Made by a program: the position numbers and the translations under genes | Part shown: positions 59,704 through 64,000 of the stretch, one piece after another | How positions within the stretch are numbered: position 1 is the first letter of the stretch | Layout of the letters: each line of letters starts with the position of its first letter | NCBI GenBank assembly: GCA_016892645.1 | Contig: JAFEMX010000008.1 | Coordinates: 62,001-126,000 of the forward strand | From: Micrococcaceae bacterium RIT 802 | Lineage (GTDB): Bacteria > Actinomycetota > Actinomycetes > Actinomycetales > Micrococcaceae | Direction: 5' to 3' | Length of the DNA stretch: 64,000 bases | Notes under the pieces: generated by a model | Told to the model about the DNA's origin: nothing | Databases searched by the model: none | What the model saw: the letters and a program-made list of their open reading frames with translations, nothing else

Positions 59704-59739
59704 CAGGCTTAGCCTAGCCTTACCAGAATATGCTGTAAA
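59704..59739 (-). promoter_or_regulatory. Promoter with an IdeR/DtxR-like iron box
   Basis: Minus strand: -35 TTTACA (59739-59734), 17-base spacer, -10 TAGGCT (59716-59711). The 19 bases 59722-59704 read TAAGGCTAGGCTAAGCCTG, matching 13 of 19 positions of the DtxR/IdeR consensus TTAGGTTAGGCTAACCTAA, including the central TAGGCTAA. The box covers the -10, as in iron-repressed genes. Confidence 0.72.
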
Positions 59740-59837
59740 GAAGTTTCCTAATGAGACAGCACATGTCGTCCGCCTTCCACCTGGATGCGCGGGATCCCGA
59801 GTTGCGTCGGACACCGGTCGGGGCGTAGGAATTCCCC

Positions 59838-60284
59838 ATGGAACAGTCCCCGTTTTTCGTGACCCGCCAGCGCCTGGTGAACGCCCCGCCGTCGGCCGTC
59901 TTCGACCTGTTGGCCGATCCGACGCAGCATGCGCTCATCGACGGCTCCGGCACCGTGAAGGCCTCCCGCGATGCGGTCCCGCAGCGGCTTGCCCTGGGGT
60001 CCGAGTTCGGGATGGACATGCGTCTGGGAGTGCCGTACCGCATCCAGAACACCGTCGTCGAATTCGAGGAGGACCGGCGGATCGCCTGGCGGCATTTCAG
60101 CGGCCACCGGTGGCGCTATGAGCTGGCGGAGGCACCCGGCGGGACGCTGGTCAGCGAGACCTGGGATGCCTCCCGCATCAAACACCAGTGGATCCTGCGG
60201 TTGATGGGCTTCACCCGCAGCACGCCGGGAAACATCGAACGCACCCTCGACCGGTTGGCCGCGCACTTCCAGGGAGTCCACTAG
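59838..60284 (+). CDS. SRPBCC family protein (polyketide cyclase/dehydrase-like)
   Basis: A 148-residue START-like protein: VTRQRLVNAPPSAVFDLLADPTQHALIDGSGTVKA at the start, then IAWRHFSGHRWRYELAEAPGGTLVSETWD strands and the C-terminal helix NIERTLDRLAAHF. It matches the dimerisation/transport branch of SRPBCC proteins that bind a lipophilic ligand. It is divergent from the iron-box promoter and is a single gene. Its role is unknown. Confidence 0.85.
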   Translation: MEQSPFFVTRQRLVNAPPSAVFDLLADPTQHALIDGSGTVKASRDAVPQRLALGSEFGMDMRLGVPYRIQNTVVEFEEDRRIAWRHFSGHRWRYELAEAPGGTLVSETWDASRIKHQWILRLMGFTRSTPGNIERTLDRLAAHFQGVH

Positions 60285-60303
60285 CGTCCCCCACGGGCGG
60301 GTC

Positions 60304-61560
60304 CTATTTCGCGGCCGCGGACGCGCCGATCGCCCAGACGCGGGGCAAGGCCGTTCCGTTGACCGACAGGTCCCCGATCAGGCGCGCCTTGAAGACGTAG
60401 GGGTTGTGGTTGCCCACGGTGCGGGCATTGCGCCAGTGGCGGTCCAGGTTCTTCGCCGTGGACGTCGCCGAGGCGGCCAGCGCGTCGAAGGCGTGCGAGA
60501 TCGCGTTGACGGACAGCGGTGTCAGCGCCACCTGGGCCTCCGCCGAAGCGAGTTCCGCGGCGTCGTTCACCTGCTCCTCCTGCTCAAGCGTGAGGTGTCC
60601 GGCCCGCAGCCCGAGTGCGGCGTCGTGGGCGTCCTGCAGGGCGGCGGCGACCTTGTCGACGATGGCCTCCCCGGCGAATCCGGCGGCGGCCAGTTCGCCG
60701 ATGACCTGCAGGATCTGCGGGTCCTCGCGCCACACCGGTGCCGCGGCGTGGCTGAAGGTCCGGGTCCGCGCGCGGACCTCGTCCGAGAACTCGCGCTGGG
60801 CCGCCCGGATGCTTCCGGCCTGCACGACCAGCAACACCGCCTGGTAGAACGCCGTCTGGTATTTGAAGCGGGTGTCGAAGTCGATGAGGTTCCCTTCCGG
60901 CACCACGGCGTCTGCGAAGGTGGAGGTCCCGGAGCCGGTGGTCTGCTGGCCGAAGCCGTCCCAGTCGTCGCCGTGTGTGACGCCGGGCTGGTGGGCGTTC
61001 ACCGCGGCGATGATGCGGGTGGAGGTGTCGGTGCGCTCGGAGTAGACGTCGATCCAGTCGGCGAAGATGCTGCCGGTGGAGTAGTACTTGGTCCCGTTGA
61101 CGCGGAACTGGCCCGGGCCCAGATCCGGGGCGGGAACGACTTTGGTCTGCACCTGTCCCACCTCCACGGCGCCGACCTCCGTCCAGGAGTTGCCGACGAG
61201 CTCCCCGCGCACGAATCGTTGCAGCCAGACGTCGCGCCCCGGCCCGGGCTCGGCGAGGATGCGGTCCTCGGCGAAGGCGAAATGGGCGCGCAGGGCCTGC
61301 GGAATGTTCGAATCGGCGGCGGCCAGCTCGGTCAGCAGCGCGAAGAGCTGCGGCAGCGAAGCCCCGAGGCCACCGTGTTCGACGGGCACGCGCAGGGCGC
61401 CGAAACCGGCGTCGGCCAGCTCGCGGATCTGGGCGGCGGGCAGCTCGTGGTCCTTTTCCCGCCGGGAGGCCCCCGCGGCGATGCGTCCGAAAATCGGGCG
61501 GAAGCGGGCGGCCAGCTCCTGGTAGGGCGCGTTGGTGCGTTCGGCGGTCTGCTGGGTCAT
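60304..61560 (-). CDS. SfnB/DszC-like flavin-dependent oxidoreductase
   Basis: A 418-residue acyl-CoA dehydrogenase-fold protein of the SfnB/DszC monooxygenase-like class. PVEHGGLGASLPQLFALLTELAAAD is in the N-terminal domain, and the C-terminal DRHWRNARTVGNHNPYVFKARLIGDL is the characteristic substrate-site and FMN region (HNP replacing the acid of true dehydrogenases). Such enzymes use FMNH2 from a separate reductase to oxidise sulfur compounds or amines. The ATG at 61560 follows AGGAGG. It is divergent from a second member of the class at 61850. Confidence 0.87.
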   Translation of the reverse strand: MTQQTAERTNAPYQELAARFRPIFGRIAAGASRREKDHELPAAQIRELADAGFGALRVPVEHGGLGASLPQLFALLTELAAADSNIPQALRAHFAFAEDRILAEPGPGRDVWLQRFVRGELVGNSWTEVGAVEVGQVQTKVVPAPDLGPGQFRVNGTKYYSTGSIFADWIDVYSERTDTSTRIIAAVNAHQPGVTHGDDWDGFGQQTTGSGTSTFADAVVPEGNLIDFDTRFKYQTAFYQAVLLVVQAGSIRAAQREFSDEVRARTRTFSHAAAPVWREDPQILQVIGELAAAGFAGEAIVDKVAAALQDAHDAALGLRAGHLTLEQEEQVNDAAELASAEAQVALTPLSVNAISHAFDALAASATSTAKNLDRHWRNARTVGNHNPYVFKARLIGDLSVNGTALPRVWAIGASAAAK

Positions 61561-61849
61561 GGTTCCTCCTGGCGATGGTTCGTGGCTGCTGCTGCCGAAA
61601 CTAGTCGCGTTCCGCTGGTGCGCGGGCACCTTGACGGCGGATGACGGCCGGTGACGCGATGTGACGGGCGAATGGCCTCAATCCGCGGGCGGCGCCGTCG
61701 TCCTGTGTCTTTTCCGCGTCATGCCCGGTCACATTCGGACACGAGACGTCCACCTCGGTCATCTGCTGTCCCGCACCCCCGGGGATTCCTAGCGTGGGGT
61801 GCACCGATGACGACGGGCGCCCGACGCCTCTGACGAAGGGAACACCCCC

Positions 61850-63088
61850 ATGACCGCCACGCTCACCGAAGCACTGGCCACCTCGCCCTGGTCCGGGCGG
61901 CCGGAGCCGTCCACCGCCGCCGGGTGGATCGCCCGTGCCGAAGAGGTCGCCGCGATCCTGGCCCTCGACGCGCTCGAACGCGACCGTGCCGGGGCCAAGC
62001 CGTCCGCCGAGGTCCAACTGCTCAAGGACTCCGGACTCACGACCCTCGTCGGACCTGCCGAACATGGCGGCGGCGGGCAGGAGTGGACGACGGCGTTGCG
62101 CGCCATCCGGGCCGTCTCCGCAGGGGACGCGTCGATCGGGCAGCTGCTGGGCTACCACCTGCTGTGGGCCTGGGCCGTGCGGTTGGTCGGCACCGAGGGG
62201 CAGATCGCGGCCGTCGAGGAGCTCTACACCACCGCCAACCTGTTCTTCGGCGGGGCGGTGAACCCCCGCGACAACGACCTGGCGATAGAGGAACGCGGCG
62301 AGACGCTGGTGTTCACCGGCGGCAAGTCCTTCAGCACCGGGGCCCGGGTCGCCGACCTGGTGGTCCTGGAGGGCACGCTGCCGGCCGGGGATCACGTCTT
62401 CGCGATCGTTCCGGTGGCGCAGGAGGGGATCACCTTCCGTGGCGATTGGGACAACCTGGGCCAACGGCTTTCCGAATCGGGTGGGGTCGACATCGCCGGC
62501 GTCGAAGTCACCTGGGCCGAGGCCGCCGGTTTCGTCGACAAGGAATTCCAGCCGCTGGTCTACAACACGTTGAACGTCCCGCTGATCCAGCAGATCTTCA
62601 CGGCCATCTACCTGGGCATCGCCGAGGGCGCCCTGGCCACCGCAGGAACCTACACGCGCGAGACCACCCGGGCCTGGCCGTACGGGTCGGATCCGAAGGA
62701 GTCGGCCACCCAGGACCCCTACATCCTGGCCGCCTACGGCGAACTGCGCTCCCGGCTCTGGGCGGGGCAGGCCCTGGCCGAGGCGGTGGATGCCGAATTG
62801 TCGGCCCTGCTGCATGCCCCGCGCGAGGACCTGACCACCGAACAGCGCGGTCGGGTGGCGGTGCGGATCGCCGCGGCCAAGCAGGTCGCCAACGACGTGG
62901 CCCTGGAGACCACGAACCGGGTCTTCGAGCTCACCGGGGCCCGCGCCACGTCGAACAAGGTCGGCCTGGATCTCTACTGGCGCAACATCCGGACGCACTC
63001 GCTGCACGATCCGGTGGCGCACAAGCGCCGTGAAGTCGGCGAGTACGAGCTCATCGGCCGGATGCCCGAACCGTCCTGGTACACCTGA
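61850..63088 (+). CDS. DszC-like flavin-dependent monooxygenase
   Basis: A 412-residue paralogue. The segment VGPAEHGGGGQEWTTALRAIRAVSAGDASIGQLLGYH in the N-terminal half and YWRNIRTHSLHDPVAHKRREVGEYELIG at the C-terminus match the DszC (dibenzothiophene monooxygenase) group. The divergent partner plus an acyl-CoA dehydrogenase fold suggest a shared regulon for sulfonate, sulfone or heteroaromatic oxidation when sulfate is scarce, but no sulfur regulator, sfnG, ssu genes or flavin reductase is adjacent. AAGGGAA precedes the ATG. The stop lies 18 bases before the ynfA stop. Confidence 0.87.
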   Translation: MTATLTEALATSPWSGRPEPSTAAGWIARAEEVAAILALDALERDRAGAKPSAEVQLLKDSGLTTLVGPAEHGGGGQEWTTALRAIRAVSAGDASIGQLLGYHLLWAWAVRLVGTEGQIAAVEELYTTANLFFGGAVNPRDNDLAIEERGETLVFTGGKSFSTGARVADLVVLEGTLPAGDHVFAIVPVAQEGITFRGDWDNLGQRLSESGGVDIAGVEVTWAEAAGFVDKEFQPLVYNTLNVPLIQQIFTAIYLGIAEGALATAGTYTRETTRAWPYGSDPKESATQDPYILAAYGELRSRLWAGQALAEAVDAELSALLHAPREDLTTEQRGRVAVRIAAAKQVANDVALETTNRVFELTGARATSNKVGLDLYWRNIRTHSLHDPVAHKRREVGEYELIGRMPEPSWYT

Positions 63089-63106
63089 GCCTGACCGCTG
63101 CCGGTC

Positions 63107-63445
63107 TCAGGCGGCGTCGCGGGGCATGAACATGATGACCGCGACGCCGACCAGGCAGATCATCGCCCCGATGACGTCCCACCGGTCGGGACGGAATCCG
63201 TCCAGCGCCATGCCCCAGGCCAGCGACCCGGCCACGAACACTCCCCCGTAGGCGGCGAGGATGCGCCCGAAGTTGGCCTCGGGCTGCAGCGTGGCGACGA
63301 AGCCGTAGGCCCCCAGGGCCATGACGCCCAGCCCGGCCAGCCACCAGGCCTTGTCCTCGCGCATGGTCTGCCAGATCAGCCAGGCGCCGCCGATCTCGGC
63401 GACGGCCGCCAGGGCGAAGAGGACGACGGACTTGGTGATGTTCAT
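63107..63445 (-). CDS. YnfA family small membrane protein
   Basis: A 112-residue protein with four helices of the YnfA/UPF0060 family (small-multidrug-resistance-like): [64 protein letters not shown], and a last helix [18 protein letters not shown]. YnfA-like pairs can export cationic compounds. The length is right and the gene intact. It is divergent from the CoA transferase gene. Confidence 0.92.
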   Translation of the reverse strand: MNITKSVVLFALAAVAEIGGAWLIWQTMREDKAWWLAGLGVMALGAYGFVATLQPEANFGRILAAYGGVFVAGSLAWGMALDGFRPDRWDVIGAMICLVGVAVIMFMPRDAA

Positions 63446-63522
63446 GGTCCCAGTCTTCTATACGCTCGAGACCAGGACGCCCACGGGACGCCCACGGGAC
63501 CAGTGATCGGTGAGGAGCCAGC

Positions 63523-64000
63523 ATGGCAGGGGTTTTGGACGGGATCCGGGTGGTCTCCCTGGCGGGGAACCTCCCGGGCCCGCTGGCCGCGGCGCGGTTG
63601 GCGGCACTCGGCGCCACCATCACGAAGGTAGAGCCGCCGGCAGGCGACCAGCTCGCCGCGGCGGCACCCGGGTGGTACGCCGAACTCATCGCCGGACAAC
63701 GGGTGGAGGTGCTGGACCTGAAGACCCCGCGGGACCGCCGGCGCCTCGGGGACCTGCTGGCCGACGCCGACATCCTGCTGACGTCCCACCGCCCGTCGAC
63801 CCTGCGGCGCCTCGGCTTGGAGGGGCTGCCAGACGCCGCCCATCCGCGCCTGTCCCATGTGGAGATCGTTGGCCACGATGGCCGGAGCGAGGAGGCGCCC
63901 GGGCACGACCTCACCTTCCAGGCCGCGGCCGGCACTCTCGACCCGCCGCGGATGCCATTGGTCCCGGTGGCCGATCTGCTCGGCGCCGAGCGTGCGGTCA
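63523..64000 (+). CDS. CaiB/BaiF family CoA transferase, 5' part (cut by the window edge)
   Basis: The first 159 residues of a rightward gene running off the window. MAGVLDGIRVVSLAGNLPGPLAAARLAALGATITKVEPPAGD is the family III CoA transferase opening: beta strand, GNLPGPLAA loop and KVEPP, followed by LDLKTPRDRRRL and DILLTSHRPSTLRRLGL. These enzymes move CoA between acyl acids via an aspartyl intermediate. AGGAG lies seven bases before the ATG. Its partner genes lie beyond the window. Confidence 0.88.
   Translation, partial: MAGVLDGIRVVSLAGNLPGPLAAARLAALGATITKVEPPAGDQLAAAAPGWYAELIAGQRVEVLDLKTPRDRRRLGDLLADADILLTSHRPSTLRRLGLEGLPDAAHPRLSHVEIVGHDGRSEEAPGHDLTFQAAAGTLDPPRMPLVPVADLLGAERAV

Noticed and set aside
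1-64000. CRISPR arrays, tRNA/rRNA genes, insertion sequences, integrons
   Set aside because: I searched by eye for spaced repeats, cloverleaf-like arms ending in CCA, and transposase-like frames with terminal repeats and found none. Weak or degraded copies could be missed without a covariance or profile search.

Overview
The window is about 64 kb of very GC-rich DNA, densely coded on both strands, with short intergenic gaps, frequent ATGA/TGATG start-stop overlaps, GTG/TTG starts and several genes that appear leaderless. Gene content fits an aerobic or facultatively nitrate-respiring actinobacterium, most likely of the Micrococcales (Micrococcaceae-like): an actinobacterial-type RNase J, an actinobacterial LexA box, an IdeR/DtxR-like iron box, benABCD beside a LuxR-type BenR candidate, and clusters of DUF3618, holin-X and DUF4383 membrane proteins. 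The genus cannot be fixed from the sequence alone. I see no tRNA, rRNA, CRISPR array, insertion sequence, prophage or integrase.

Layout. 1-7.1 kb: start of a TetR gene, a zinc-free MDR oxidoreductase, an MFS exporter, a DUF2127 protein, umuDC behind a LexA box, and a glcD-like FAD oxidase with its FadR-type regulator. 7.2-13.4 kb: RNase J with a strong terminator, an ArsB/SLC13-like carrier, a SulP-STAS transporter, a secreted GH3 protein and a small hypothetical. 13.4-20 kb: thioesterase, M20 amidohydrolase, TRIC-type channel, then a run of small envelope proteins (DUF3618, holin-X, an ElaB-like protein, DUF4383) and a YrhK protein. 20-27.6 kb: GMC oxidoreductase plus aldehyde dehydrogenase, an FNT channel, an NAD-dependent epimerase, a PhoD-like phosphatase. 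27.5-36.3 kb: benzoate module, with benE leftward and benABCD plus the benR candidate rightward. 36.3-46.8 kb: SRPBCC and YceI genes, a zinc alcohol dehydrogenase, a RibD-like reductase, a flavin reductase with an NCS1 permease facing a GntR regulator, and a second GntR regulator facing a nitrilase-APC permease-nitrilase operon. 46.8-57.3 kb: acyl-CoA ligase, narGHJI-narK, a VOC protein. 57.4-64 kb: TetR with a divergent ABC-2-like membrane protein, an apparently iron-regulated small repeat protein, SRPBCC, two divergent DszC/SfnB-like flavoproteins, YnfA, and the start of a CoA transferase gene.

How the parts work together. BenE imports benzoate, BenABC dihydroxylates it, BenD re-aromatises the diol to catechol, and the LuxR-type protein is the likely activator; ring-cleavage genes are not in the window. 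NarGHI reduces nitrate at the membrane, NarJ matures NarG, and NarK moves nitrate/nitrite. Several promoters carry clear operator architecture (FadR, TetR, GntR and an unknown regulator of yceI). The observations I rate highest are a four-fold repeat of about 23 residues in a 115-residue protein under an IdeR-like promoter, a BenC reductase fused to an FCD sensor-like domain, and a UmuD whose catalytic lysine and cleavage-site cysteine are both replaced.
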